A DNA stretch of 35,966 nucleotides. Origin: Hofstenia miamia (lineage: Eukaryota > Xenacoelomorpha > Acoela > Hofsteniidae). Location: assembly GCA_900660155.1 (NCBI GenBank), contig CABFPE010001166.1, positions 1,181 through 37,146 on the forward strand, given 5' to 3'. This document shows, one piece after another, positions 18,626 through 29,519 of the stretch. Position 1 is the stretch's first letter. Each line of letters begins with the position of its first letter. The notes beneath the pieces are model-generated. The model made no database searches. It was not told the origin of the DNA and saw only the letters and a list, made by a program, of their open reading frames with translations. The position numbers and the translations under genes are program-made.

Positions 18626-21600
18626 TTCTACAAGCAGTGTTGGTCAACCCCTCATTTTTTAATGTGCTCATTGTGCATATAGTAGCCCAAAAACCCATGC
18701 ATTAGAAGGTCATATAAATAGGAAACATAAAAAATCACAGGTGTATCTATGCACTGAATGTAAATTATTTTTCCATAATGAGAGATTGTTTTCTGAACAC
18801 ATTACAGTTGTTCATAAATGATTGGCACCACCCTCCATCAATGAGATTAATTTGCATAAGACAAATGCATCATGTAAGGGAAGCTTTGCCTGTTTTGAGA
18901 GCCAGTAATTAAATGTGGTGGACATTTATTCACCATTCCATCTTGCCTATCCATCTGTTGTGAAAATTATTAAGGAGGATGTGGCCAAGCATTACTATTC
19001 AAAAGTTTATTTAACTTCTGAGGTCGAACTATTGCAAACAGATGGAGATGAAGAGAAGCAAGTCATTTTGCACACTACAAGCAAACCTGCCTCTGTGTAT
19101 TGTACAGGACATTGGGAGGTAACATATTCTCACATGATAAATGTACTCACAAATTACATTAGCATTTATGCAAACAATGGATCAAACTGGGTGGTGAAAA
19201 ACATAAACAATGTAGGGCTACACATCTCCAACTATAGACCAACCCACACTGGAACATTTATCCTGCTACCAGATTATCTAAAGAAGAACTATTTCCTGGT
19301 AAACCCAAAGACAGAGGAATCCAACCAATGCTTTTTGTATGGAGTTTTAGCATGCCTGCATCCAGAAATTAAAGATCAGGAGCAAATCATTTGTTTAAAA
19401 AAATTTAAGAGTACTTTAAATGTTATTGGTCTATCTTTCCCACTCTCTGTAAATGATGTCTATGTTTTTGAGGACCTCAATCAAATAAAGGTAAATGTTT
19501 ACACTCTAAGTGGTGATGATCAGAGTTTAGTTCCTGTGTACATATCAGAGAAGGACTATGAGAAAAATGCAAATTTATTATTAATTGAAGAAGGTGGAAA
19601 TAGTCATTATGTGGCCATAACAAATTTGAACTCCTGCATCAAATTTTTTAAGAGCACTCATAAGGGTATGCAATGTCCAAAATGTTTATCTGGCTTCTGT
19701 GTGGAGGAAAATTTTGAGAGACACCAGAAGAAATGTAGTGGATCTGTGGAACCTGAAATTACATTCCCCAGTCAATCTGAAAAAATTGAATTTAAAAATT
19801 ATGGAGTGAAAAACTTTGTACCAATGTTGGCAACATTTGATATTGAAACAATTTTGGAAAAGGTTTATGGCCCCCTACCTAATCCAGCCACTAGCTACAC
19901 TGTTGAGGAAGTGAGGAAGAGACCCTCTGGTATTTGCATTGCCACTGTGACAGAGAAGGAGCTGCTTTCCTCTAGAGTTTTTTCTTGCAAGGAATGTCTA
20001 TCAGAGGCATGGGAATGCTTTAAGAAAATTGCACATGAATAATTTCAGGCTAAGCAAAAACATCATACACTACAATTACACATGGTGAACAAACAAGAAT
20101 GCTGGTGAATGCAACATCCTGTGTATTTTGCAAAAAACCATTTGAGGCAACTTTGAAAAAAGTAATAGACCATTGTCACTATAGTGGTAAAATTAGAGGC
20201 ATTGCCCATAGTGACTGTAATATTTTGTATAGATCACCCAATTTCACCCCCATATTTGCACATATTGCTTCCCATTATGACTTCCATATTTTATTGAAAA
20301 CCTTGAAATTGAGGGAAGGCAAAACATTAAGTTGTATTCCCTGCACTAGTGAAAACATGTTGTCACTCAGTTTATCAACTCAACTTTTGTCAATGAAAAT
20401 AATGTAACTAAAAATATTTATGAAGAATTACAATTTCTAGACTCTTATTATTTTATAGCAGATAGTCTCTCCAAAATACTAAAGAACTTTGGCAGTGATA
20501 ATTAGAAATTTTTAAGTGCAGGCATGAATGATGAAAAGGAAAAAAATATTTATGAAGAATTACAATTTCTAGACTCTTATTATTTAATAGCAGATAGTCT
20601 CTCCAACCTACTAAAGAACTTTGGCAGTGATAATTATAAATTTTTAAGTGCAGGCATGAATGATGAAAAGGCAGATGCATTCAGCAGAGGTAAAGGGGTG
20701 CTATGCTATGATTATTTAGACAGTTTAGAAAAATTTAGTGATACACAGCTTTCAGACTTTGTCCACTGGAAGACCTGACTAACTGGGGAAACATCTCTAA
20801 TGCAGGAAAAACTGGATTTTGAGTGGGAACATACCTGGATTGAGGGGGGCTGTCAAACACTGAAATGCTTTCATAATAACTACATGGAAGCAGACACCCT
20901 TTTACTTGGCAATGTAATTAGAGAATTTGGATTAGAGAGCATGGAAATGTAAAAGCTAGACCCTGTACACTTCTTCACAATTTCAAATTATTGCTGGAAA
21001 ACAATGCTGAAATACACACAGACGTCATTGGACCCCATTGCCAATCTGGATCAGCTGGAATTTATTGAAAATGGAATTTGAGGAGGCATGTCCAGCATTT
21101 ATTCAAGTTGTTATTTTAAAGCAAATAACCCAATGGTGGAGGGTTAGGACAGTGGGAAAGACTCCACATATTCAATCTTCCTCAATATGAATTCTTTATA
21201 AGGAGATTCAATGTGTGAGTTTTTACCCACTGGAGGCCTATGCTGGACAAATGAGAGTCTAGAAAAAATACTTGCTACAATGTAGGAGGCAGACAGAGAC
21301 TTCCTGGTAATTGTCAACATTCATTATCCATCACATCTGCATGGAGAACACTCTGATTATCTGTTGGCACCACATAAAATGTGTGTGGGTGATGAATTGT
21401 TGCCACCATAACAAAAACATATAAAAACTGTGTTAAATTTAAAGACAGGAAAAGTACCAAAATTTATGCAAACATTTTTTGATAAAAAGAATACATAGTA
21501 CATTATGAAGTTCTCAAATTTTATATTGCACAGGGTCTAAAAGTGACAAAATTCTACAAAGCATTGCAGTTCCAGTAATCAAAATTTTTAAAACCCTACA

Positions 21601-22410
21601 TTGGTTTAAACACAATGAAAAGAAAAGCTGCCAAGAATGACTTTGAAAAGAATTTTTATAAGTTAATGTCAAATACATATTTGGGAAGACTATGGAATCT
21701 CTCAGAAAATGGTGCATAGTCAAGTTTTTCAGTAATCAGGAGGCTGCTGAAAAATTAATTAAGAAACCCGAATTTAAGTCATTCAATATAATTTCTGAAA
21801 ATCTAGTGCAGGTCATGTTACAGCATAAAGAGATCAAGTGGACAAAACCAAATTATATTGGTCAAACTATTTTAGATGTGTCCAAATTACAAATGTTTTG
21901 ATTCCACTATGATGTTATGAAGGAGGCATTTAAGAATCAAATGTATAAAATAAAGAGCAAAAATTTATATGCTGAATTGCCAGAAATAGCCATCCATTTT
22001 GACTTCTCAAATTATCTGAAAGATTCACCATTGTTTAGTGAGGCAAATAAGAAAACTTATTTAAAGGTGAAAGATGAGCTGGCAGGTGGAATACTAACAC
22101 AGATGGTGGCATTAAAATTGAAAATGTATTCCGTCCAATATATATGTGCAAATAGTGGGGGTGTTGACCTTAAATCTAGTGCAAAAGGGGTTACAAGGGT
22201 TGTGGAAAAGACCATTATTTTCGACATCTTCAAACACATTTTGAATGGCAAAGAAATTCTGTGGTGAGAAATGGTAATAATTCACAGTTGTAACCACAAT
22301 ATCTCTACTGAGAGGATGAACAAGGTTTTGCTAACACCCTACAATGATAAGAGATATCTGGTGGATCATTACCAAAGTTTGCCATATGGTCATAAAGGTA
22401 TAGACTGCAT
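18626..22410 (+). pseudogene. POLB: Polinton family B DNA polymerase (pPolB), multiply broken
   Basis: Replicative polymerase of Polintons (DNA_pol_B_2 type). Order of parts: two C2H2 fingers (18663-18818: CAHCAYSS...HINRKH and CTECKLFF...HITVVH); a third finger CPKCLSGFCVEENFERHQKKC around 19675-19737, given here only as C-x2-C-x12-H-x4-C; exonuclease motif I (ATFDIE, about 19831); a zinc-binding endonuclease VII-like patch with DHCHYSGKIRGIAHSDCN (about 20169-20222); exonuclease motif II region (HYDFH); polymerase motif A (about 21184), where the catalytic D is N; motif B (KLMSNTY..., about 21663); and a C-terminus near NKVLLTPYNDKRY (about 22318-22356). Motif C (the DTDS site, expected near 21945) is absent. 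In-frame stops lie at 18660, 18819, 18906, 20040 and elsewhere, with a frameshift in motif B near 21680. The enzyme cannot be functional. Confidence 0.88.
20413..20676 (+). repeat. In-frame 132-bp tandem duplication inside the polymerase
   Basis: Copy 1 (20413-20544) and copy 2 (20545-20676) are offset by exactly 132 bases (44 codons) and differ at only a few positions. In copy 1 a TAT codon has become TAG (20503-20505). The duplication covers the ELQFLDSYYLIADSLSNLLK segment that follows the exonuclease motif II region. Confidence 0.92.
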
Positions 22411-24039
22411 TTACATGTATTTTTTTAATTTTCCATTTAGATATTCCACAATCTTCAATTAAATGGCCTTTAAATGAACCATTTACAAGCATTAGCAGCA
22501 AAGAACCTTGTTTAGGTATATGAAAATTATTTTGCACACAAATTTAATAATTATTTCCTAGACCTGTAATAGTGAATTGCCTCTGCCATCTCACTCTGCC
22601 TCTGTAGTCACTCCAAGTTTCTGTATATGGTAAATGAAATTGGTCAATTTATTGTTAGCAATGTTTTACCTGCTTAGATGTTGTAAATTTTTTTGCAGTG
22701 TTTCCACACAATGCATTTCCCTCTATTCATCCATACATTTGTGCAAAGTCCACCTCTGGGTTAAATTTCCACCACAACAAAAGCATATGTATATTTTAAT
22801 ATATATAAGAAATTAATGGAAATATTTAACTTTGCCTCCTGTCATTTCATCATACTCTGTCTATTGATTGAACAAAAACGCCTCTATGCCAAACTCCACC
22901 ATAACAAAAGTATAATTGTTTTTCACATATAAGAAATCAACAAGAATATTTAGCTCTGTGTGTCACTATTTTACAATGTCTATTTGTTTTGAACAAAAAA
23001 GATGCCTCTCTGCATAAATGCCTCCACAAAAAATGTATGTGTGTTTTTAATTTATAAGAAATTAATAACATATTTAGCTCTGTCTTCAATTATTTGGTTT
23101 ATTGATTGAAGAATATCTCCTCATTAGAATAAAAAAAAGAATGCCTCCATATGAAAATTCCATCACAAAAATGTATGTGCATTTTTAATTTATAAGAAAT
23201 TAATAACATATTTAGCTCTGTCTTCTACTATTTGGTTTATCAATTGAAGAATGTCTCTATGCTATCTAATGCACCACACAATAAAGAAAACTTGTTATTT
23301 TTGTATATTGCATAGATTTGCAATTAGAAATACATTATAACATTTATTAGATCCCCTTCTCAATTTAATTTACATGTGCAACTGTGTGTTTATTTAATTT
23401 AATTACTAGGCTCTCATTTCCATGGTAAATTCACAGTGTTATTGCAATAAAATGTTTTTATTACATGGTGTTTATAATACACATAAACAATAGTTGGAGT
23501 ATTTATTTAATTTTGCAAATGCATATCCCTTCTTATACCACACTTAGATATATTTTGTTGGACATTGTATGGTTCTCCACTCTTGTAACCCTCCATCAGA
23601 TGAATAACCCTCGTTGAAAATTAACTATGCATGGGAGAGGAATGTGGTGGTTGGCAACAATATATAAACTTAAATCAACAACAACATTGACAGTGATAAA
23701 CTAGCACAATAGACAAATTTAATAGTGTGTGATATATGATTATGATAAGCAAAGTGTGGAATATATGTGTATTTTGTCTTTTCTTAAAAAATGTGGGCTT
23801 TACCATGCTCACTTAAATATCTGGTTTTATATTTTGGAAATTGATGAAATTTGTTTTTAACACATACTCTAGAGAATGCGTTTTTTACTATTGTCTATAA
23901 AAATTCTAAATGTTTTATTATTATCAAAATCTCTTTTTGTTTTATTTCTACATTTAATATTTTCCATGTGTATTATTGAAAACAGTTTAAAATTTGTTTG
24001 CTTGTTTAGAAACGAAAATGTTGTTTTTGTAAATGAACT
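22411..24039. other. Polinton A 3' region without a recognised gene
   Basis: AT-rich, with a minisatellite at 22805-23300 (listed separately). No further coding stretch could be supported between the polymerase C-terminus and the right terminal repeat. Confidence 0.5.
22805..23300. repeat. Imperfect minisatellite, period about 125-138 bp, four units
   Basis: Units start with ATAAGAAATTAATAACATAT-like sequence at 22805, 22929, 23054 and 23192 (spacing 124, 125, 138). Each carries TTTAGCTCTGT, a TTGATTGAA-like block, then a GCCTC-containing and CACAAAA-containing tail. Units 3 and 4 are the most alike. A partial, more diverged unit may precede 22805. Confidence 0.75.
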
Positions 24040-24812
24040 AGTGTGTTTTGAAAAACAAAGTGTAGACTTTTTGAAAAAAAATTCCCAAAAAGCAAGTTAA
24101 ACACTGTACTTGCAAGCTATTGAAATTAAGGAAAAACATGATATGATAAGCATGATAGTGAGGGTATATTAATGAAAATGGTGTCTAGCCTTTACATGTA
24201 GTATAATACCAAAAATGGAATAAATATTGTGTGTGGTGATGAAAAACATGGAAAAGTAGTCCGTAATATTAACAGATGTGTGCATGTATCCAACAAAGTG
24301 TTGTAAAATTAGCCAACAATGCATAATCACAAATACAATGTAATGTAAGTAAGTGAGTGTAATGTGTGATATAGCTGTGTATATTAACAAAAAACATTAG
24401 CCATATAAATTAGTCATTATATCAAAACATGAGNNNNNNNNNNNNNNNNNNNNNNNNNNNNNNNNNNNNNNNNNNNNNNNNNNNNNNNNNNNNNNNNNNN
24501 NNNNNNNNNNNNNNNNNNNNNNNNNNNNNNNNNNNNNNNNNNNNNNNNNNNNNNNNNNNNNNNNNNNNNNNNNNNNNNNNNNNNNNNNNNNNNNNNNNNN
24601 NNNNNNNNNNNNNNNNNNNNNNNNNNNNNNNNNNNNNNNNNNNNNNNNNNNNNNNNNNNNNNNNNNNNNNNNNNNNNNNNNNNNNNNNNNNNNNNNNNNN
24701 NNNNNNNNNNNNNNNNNNNNNNNNNNNNNNNNNNNNNNNNNNNNNNNNNNNNNNNNNNNNNNNNNNNNNNNNNNNNNNNNNNNNNNNNNNNNTTCCAAGT
24801 TAGTGATCTCTC
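24040..24812 (-). repeat. Right terminal inverted repeat of Polinton A, interrupted by the gap
   Basis: The complement of 24100-24433 follows the left repeat from ATGTTTTGATATAATGACTA inward. Bases 24793-24812 match the extreme left end. Most of the outer third is hidden by Ns. The piece at 24040-24110 is closer to the Polinton B repeat (27560-27640) than to the left repeat of A. Confidence 0.8.
24434..24792. other. Assembly gap (359 Ns)
   Basis: A run of N inside the right terminal repeat of Polinton A. By comparison with the left repeat about 200 bases are expected here, so the gap length may be an estimate or may hide an insertion. Confidence 0.99.
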
Positions 24813-25040
24813 ATGGACTTGGCCATTACTACTAATTAGGTTTCTGAAAAAATGTGAATTTTACTGCATGCCCATCTACTGTGGACAAAACATACTTATT
24901 CATTATCCAAATAAATCTAGATTTATACTTGTATATATTTAAAAAATCAAGCATTAAGTGCAGTAAACTTATTTTAACTTTTTAAGAACAAGATGAACTT
25001 CTGATGCTTTATCACACTGAAATTTGCAATATTGTCTTTA

Positions 25041-25540
25041 AAATTGAGACTAAGATGGATTACAGCTTAAAAACTTTGAATTTCAAACTAATTATTCTAA
25101 AAAAAATCTTTACTAAAAGCAAATTTTGCTATGTCTAAGCACTAAATCATGTTGTAAGAATATGCAATTCCAGTTCCCAAATGCTGTAAATGAAAGTTAA
25201 TCTTATCCACATTTGACCTGTAGATATACATGTTAAAAATGTGTTTTCTACATGTATATTTTCATAAAATCAAACATTTTGAATGTGATGAGCTCAGCAA
25301 ACGTAGTTGAAATCATTTAAAAAGAATACAACCTTCTGCTGGTTAATCAAAGTAAAATTTTTTAAATGTGTTTTTGAGTTTAAGACTAAGCATGGTTACA
25401 GCCAAAAAGCTTTGATTTTCAAAATAATTGTTTTTATGCTTCATTCAAGTCTTCCTAAATGCTGTCCATGAAAGTTAATCTTAAGCACATTAATTTTTAA
25501 GATGACAAATTCGTGTTTTCTATTTGTATATTTTAATAAA
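25041..25540. repeat. Two diverged direct repeat units
   Basis: Block 1 (about 25041-25272) and block 2 (about 25376-25540) share GAGACTAAG/AAGACTAAG, GGTTACAGC-type sequence, AATGCTGTAAATGAAAGTTA versus AATGCTGTCCATGAAAGTTA, and a GTGTTTTCTA...TGTATATTTT tail. It is an old tandem duplication of unknown origin. The sequence from 24813 to 25040 holds nothing I can name. Confidence 0.55.
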
Positions 25541-25840
25541 ATTAATTCAAGAGAATTTGACATACATTTTCCCAAAGCAATTTAAGTACCGAAAATTTCA
25601 AATTTGATAAAAATTTTGTAAAGAATTTTTCAAAATAAAGTATGAATTTTTAACTAACTGAGCTACATGATCTTCATTGTTAAATTCCTATTGAATACTA
25701 AGCCAAAATTATGAACATTTTCAATATATTCAAAACTTTGATTATTAAAAAGTGTTAAGGTATTAGTTTTCAAAGTATTTAAAATTTCATAAAATTAAAT
25801 TCATCTGCATTTTATAGTATAAGGAACTCTAGGAACCAGG
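25500..25840 (-). pseudogene. LINE reverse-transcriptase fragment (palm end and thumb)
   Basis: The minus strand reads TLTLFNNQSFEYIENVHNFG, then LVFNRNLT, and after a frame change HVAQLVKNSYFILKNSLQNF. The pattern N-x-x-I/F-E-Y-I-E-N-V-x-N-x-G-L-x-F-x-x-N-L-T, followed by a helical V-x-x-S-Y-x-x-L-K segment, is typical of the region after the YADD box in CR1/jockey-like LINEs. Several stops are present. It lies outside Polinton A. Confidence 0.6.
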
Positions 25841-26439
25841 ACTAAAATTGCAGCACAGGACATAATGGGATGGAACCAGCTCTTAAATATCTTGTATCAA
25901 CTGGGATGAATAGTGCTCACATATAACATGGAATATTGGGGAATCAATCCAATTAAATGTCCTACATATATTATTTGCTAGGGGCAATGAAGTTAAAAGG
26001 CATGAATATTTTCATGTAATCAGAGGTTTCTAACGTTATTCCATAGCACAGGCTTGGAGGGGCTGCACCTGTATTGGAACTGCAACATAGTGCTTTCTTG
26101 CAGTTGCTTTATAATGACCCATTTGTGAATAATGAAATTGAATTATATTTTCTGTAATAAATTTCTGTTCCACATAAGTATCAACAAAAGGTTTGCTAGA
26201 ATAAATTTTCTTGCATTGGAAAATATTTATTAGCAGCATCAACAATATGTTTACTAATTTCAGTTTCTATTATATTTGCTGGAGTCCTGAATACATGCAA
26301 GGCTAGCTTATCAAAATTTTTTCAAAAGTTTCTAGAAGGTTTGCAATCCACTTGCTTTGGTCAGCTTTAATCTGTATTGCAACCAGATTGATGGTTTCAG
26401 CTAAAGCCAAAATCAATATCTGATTTTAATTTTCTAAAA

Positions 26440-26960
26440 TCAGGAACAGTTAATGCCAAAAAGGGAGCAGTCTGCACACTGACTATATATGTAGTACAAA
26501 AAGTTCAGAGCTTTATATTCAATGAAAGATAATTGCTCACTTTCCAATAGTTTTGAGGAATCCATGTTAAAGAGTTTTCTCAACCAACTTTCCTGATTTA
26601 ATATAGGACTCACGTCCTTTCTCTTTGTAATAAGAATTGTTTCATTCTTTAATGCAAGCAAACCAACTTCTTTAGAGAATCTTACTTGGGTTTCATGCAA
26701 ATAAATATTCTTAACACATTTTTTAATAGACCTAATATATACAATCATTGGCAAAGCTTTTGCACTTCTGTGTTTTTTTGCAAAAAAATTGTAAGGAGTG
26801 TAAGTTTCTTTAAATGTTTTGAAAAGTCAAACACGCAATTCAACACTTGTATTCTAGAATTCCCACTTTGTTTATTTACTTACACTGTCTTCTGTAATTC
26901 CAAGACTTGATACCTTGCCAGCCATATATTCTTGATATATTTCCAAAACAGCAGTGCTGG
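26440..26960 (-). pseudogene. Unrecognised minus-strand gene fragment(s)
   Basis: A 104-codon frame (26754-26440) reads MPMIVYIRSIKKCVKNIYLH, then TQVRFSKEVGLLALKNETIL and ESWLRKLFNMDSSKLLESEQ; it has a protein-like composition. Just upstream on the same strand (26960-26885), AVLEIYQEYMAGKVSSLGIT followed by EDS runs into a GTAAGT donor, suggesting a separate exon. I do not recognise a family. The smaller frame at 26036-26245 may belong to the same gene but is equally obscure. Confidence 0.3.
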
Positions 26961-27012
26961 CTATAAGGGGGCAAGGGGGTCAATTCGATGGGCCCCGCAC
27001 TTTTGGGGCCCC
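26950..27012 (+). repeat. Possible hAT-like terminus with GC-rich hairpin
   Basis: CAGTGCTGGCTATAAGGGGG begins at about 26952. A hairpin GGGCCCC...GGGGCCC follows at 26990-27011. This resembles the CAGNG...GGGCAAGGGGG...GGGCCCC starts of some invertebrate hAT elements. No other end or transposase was found. Confidence 0.35.
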
Positions 27013-27101
27013 AATGCTAAGTAATTATTAGTAGTGATATAGAGCAAGGCTTGATCCCAATGGGACACCTTGAAGTTCTCATAACACTTAGCTGATTCCC
27101 C

Positions 27102-27660
27102 AATATTGACGGGTGTTTAATTGCTGACTCACCCACTTGACATTATTAACATTAATGGGTTTTTGACAACTGTTAATTGATTTGTGACACTTTTTTTAAT
27201 TGATTTTTCAACTAGGTTTACTTACCTTTACGATGATTCATGTTAAAGCATATTTAGTTTACATTATCATGTTTTGATATAATGACTTATTTATATGGTT
27301 AATGTTTTTTGCTAATATACACAGCTATATTACATGTTACACTTGCTTGCATACATTACAATGGATTTGTGATTATGCATATCATGCATAACATTTTTGA
27401 TGATCCATAATTTTGAATGATTACACATGCAATGCTTACAATGTAATACAGAAACTTTCAAAAAGCTGCATCTTGTTTTTCTTAATATACCTCATTAACG
27501 CATTTATTGTATCATGTTTTTTCCAATCAATGAATATTTTTCCTTAATTTTGATAGCTTACATATACAGTGTTTAACTTGTTTTTTGGGAATTTTTTTCA
27601 AAAATACCAAATTTTGTTTTCAAAACACAGTATTTCAATTACAAAATCACCATTTTTTCA
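27102..27660 (+). repeat. Left terminal repeat of Polinton B
   Basis: It aligns in direct orientation with 11883-12515, with shared landmarks TTTTTGACA..TGTTAAT, ATGTTTTGATATAATGACT, GTTACACTTGCTTGCATACA and CACAGTATTTCA. It also aligns inverted with 24040-24432. Divergence from A is clear, so the copies are old. Confidence 0.8.
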
Positions 27661-29519
27661 AATATGTTGCTGTTTTTCCATTGTAAAATTCCATTGGTTT
27701 TGATAATATTCAAATACAGGAAAAGGAGAAATATTTTGTTACATGCATAATACATAATAAAAGCAACCTACATTTTTGGAAAGAGTAAAACATATGGTTT
27801 ATGTATAGAATCAAAATTCACTTCCTAAAATGTATGCATGCAATGATATTAATAAAATGTATATACACTTGTTTTCAATATACATCTTTTCTTGGCATTT
27901 CCACATTGTTCACTTTCTGAACAGATTTGTAGACTGATACATCCTTATCAACTCACACACAAATTTTCACTCTTACTTGTTTTGCATGCCTTTATATGGC
28001 TGCATACATTTACATGGGTTTTCCGAATTTCACTGCTTTTTTTGACTTACACACCATTGTTCAATTTTATTTTATTTATGTGATTGTATGTATAGATGTT
28101 GTTTAAGTGATTGTATACATCACATGCTGTTCCACTTTTCCATTGTTTTGTATTGCAAAATTAGTCACAATTCCATCATATGCATCATCTTCGTCCTAAT
28201 TGTATAAACTTGAAAATGTGTGTAGTGGGATACAGGATAAATTCAATAGCAAAATGTCTACATTAAATAGCAAAATGTCTACAATCAATTTGAGTTTTAA
28301 TAATAACTCAACATTTGTAATTTTATTTTAATCAAAAAATGTGTACATATGAAAAACAAAACCTAAATGTAAATAGATCCATAAACCAGATATATCTGGA
28401 TAAACCATTAATGCATAAATTAATTTATTCCAAAAAACATGTACACTTAGAAGTGAAATATTTCATCAATGTGTATAACCAAATAAAACATTACTATATA
28501 TAAAATTGCTTAAAATTAAATTATGTACCAAGTTCTTTGTGGAGTTGTATTTTTGAAATGGTTAGCCAAGTTTGCTTCAATGTTAAAACAGACTTCAAAA
28601 CATTGATTTGATATTTTAACAAAAGCATCTTACATTCTGAATTTAAATTCATTTTATTCAACTGCATGACGTGAAAATAGCAACAAAAGGAATGGCAGAG
28701 TGATATAAACTTTTTGAAAACAACTTTAAAATAATAATTTTTCTTTTTAATTATTTTGCTGTAATATTTTTGGTAAATTATATTTAAAATTGCTTAAAAT
28801 TAAATTATGTACCAAGTTCTTTGTGGAGTTGTATTTTTGAAATGGTTAGCCAAGTTTGCTTCAATGTTAAAACAGACTTCAAAACATTGATTTGATATTT
28901 TAACAAAAGCATCTTACATTCTGAATTTAAATTCATTTTATTCAACTGCATGACGTGAAAATAGCAACAAAAGGAATGGCAGAGTGATATAAACTTTTTG
29001 AAAACAACTTTTATTTACACATTTTTCTTTTTAATTATTTTGCTGTAATATTTTTTGGTAAATTTCTTTTTCAAGCAAACAAATTTATTTTTAAGCTCAA
29101 TTTTTTAATTTGAGATTAGTTCTAGGACGTTTGACCAAAGTCACTAACTTGTAAAATATATCAAACACAACACAATTTCATTATTTGAAATGTACATGTT
29201 CTCTCTCCCACCACCAAATAAGTTAGCCAATGTGATGGAAACAGAGCTTCTTTTTCAGTTTTTAGTAAAGTATTTTTTTTGTAATTTATTTTATTTACAC
29301 ATTATACCAAAAATAGATGTTGAGTTTTCCTTAACAAAAATTTTAGTCATGTTAAGCAATTCAACTGTCCTTAACACAATCTCTGTAAAAACTGAATATT
29401 GCATTACATTTTACAACTTGGAAAAAATAATATCAATAGCTTTATTAAATTATAAACACAAATGTATAGAGTTTACACAAATGCTACAAACATCAAATCA
29501 AATAATTTTTTATTTTCTG
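27661..29519. other. Polinton B subterminal region, no gene supported
   Basis: AT-rich. It contains a short direct repeat AATAGCAAAATGTCTACA (about 28247 and 28266) and the 284-bp tandem duplication listed below. The plus-strand ORF at 29190-29627 has low-complexity composition and partly overlaps the minor capsid gene on the other strand. Confidence 0.5.
28501..29068. repeat. 284-bp tandem duplication, nearly identical copies
   Basis: TAAAATTGCTTAAAATTAAA starts copy 1 at 28501 and copy 2 at 28785, offset 284. The copies agree almost base for base through AAACTTTTTGAAAACAACTT, differ in an 11-base patch (AAAATAATAAT versus TATTTACACAT), then agree again to GGTAAATT. The high identity points to a recent event. 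Confidence 0.93.

Larger units (their letters stand above)
11815..24812. mobile_element. Polinton/Maverick element A (polymerase-only, degraded)
   Basis: Inverted repeats of about 0.7 kb bound the element (11815-12515 and 24040-24812). The outermost bases are GAGAGATCACTAACTCGGA on the left and, on the complementary strand, GAGAGATCACTAACTTGGA on the right; the one difference is CG versus TG. Starting at 11816 and ending at 24811, the element has the AG...CT ends known for Polintons. The 6-bp flanks (AGTTAG and CATGGA) do not match, so no target duplication is seen. Its content is a family B DNA polymerase pseudogene, two FLPK-domain genes, and unrecognised minus-strand coding stretches. Capsid, ATPase, protease and integrase genes were not found. 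CpG is almost absent inside. At about 13 kb it is shorter than typical 15-20 kb Polintons. Confidence 0.78.

Noticed and set aside
20453..20680. Minus-strand ORF with internal repeats
   Set aside because: Antisense reading of the 132-bp duplication in the polymerase.
22805..23300. CRISPR-like regular repeat spacing
   Set aside because: The whole unit repeats, including the would-be spacers, in a eukaryotic context; it is a minisatellite.
23876..24100. 74-codon plus-strand ORF
   Set aside because: Leu/Phe-rich translation of AT-rich DNA next to the terminal repeat; no homologous frame in the other repeats.
24397..24803. ORFs made of X on both strands
   Set aside because: Artefacts of the N gap.
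11816..24817. 6-bp target-site duplication of Polinton A
   Set aside because: The flanks AGTTAG and CATGGA do not match, and shifting the boundary by one base does not help.
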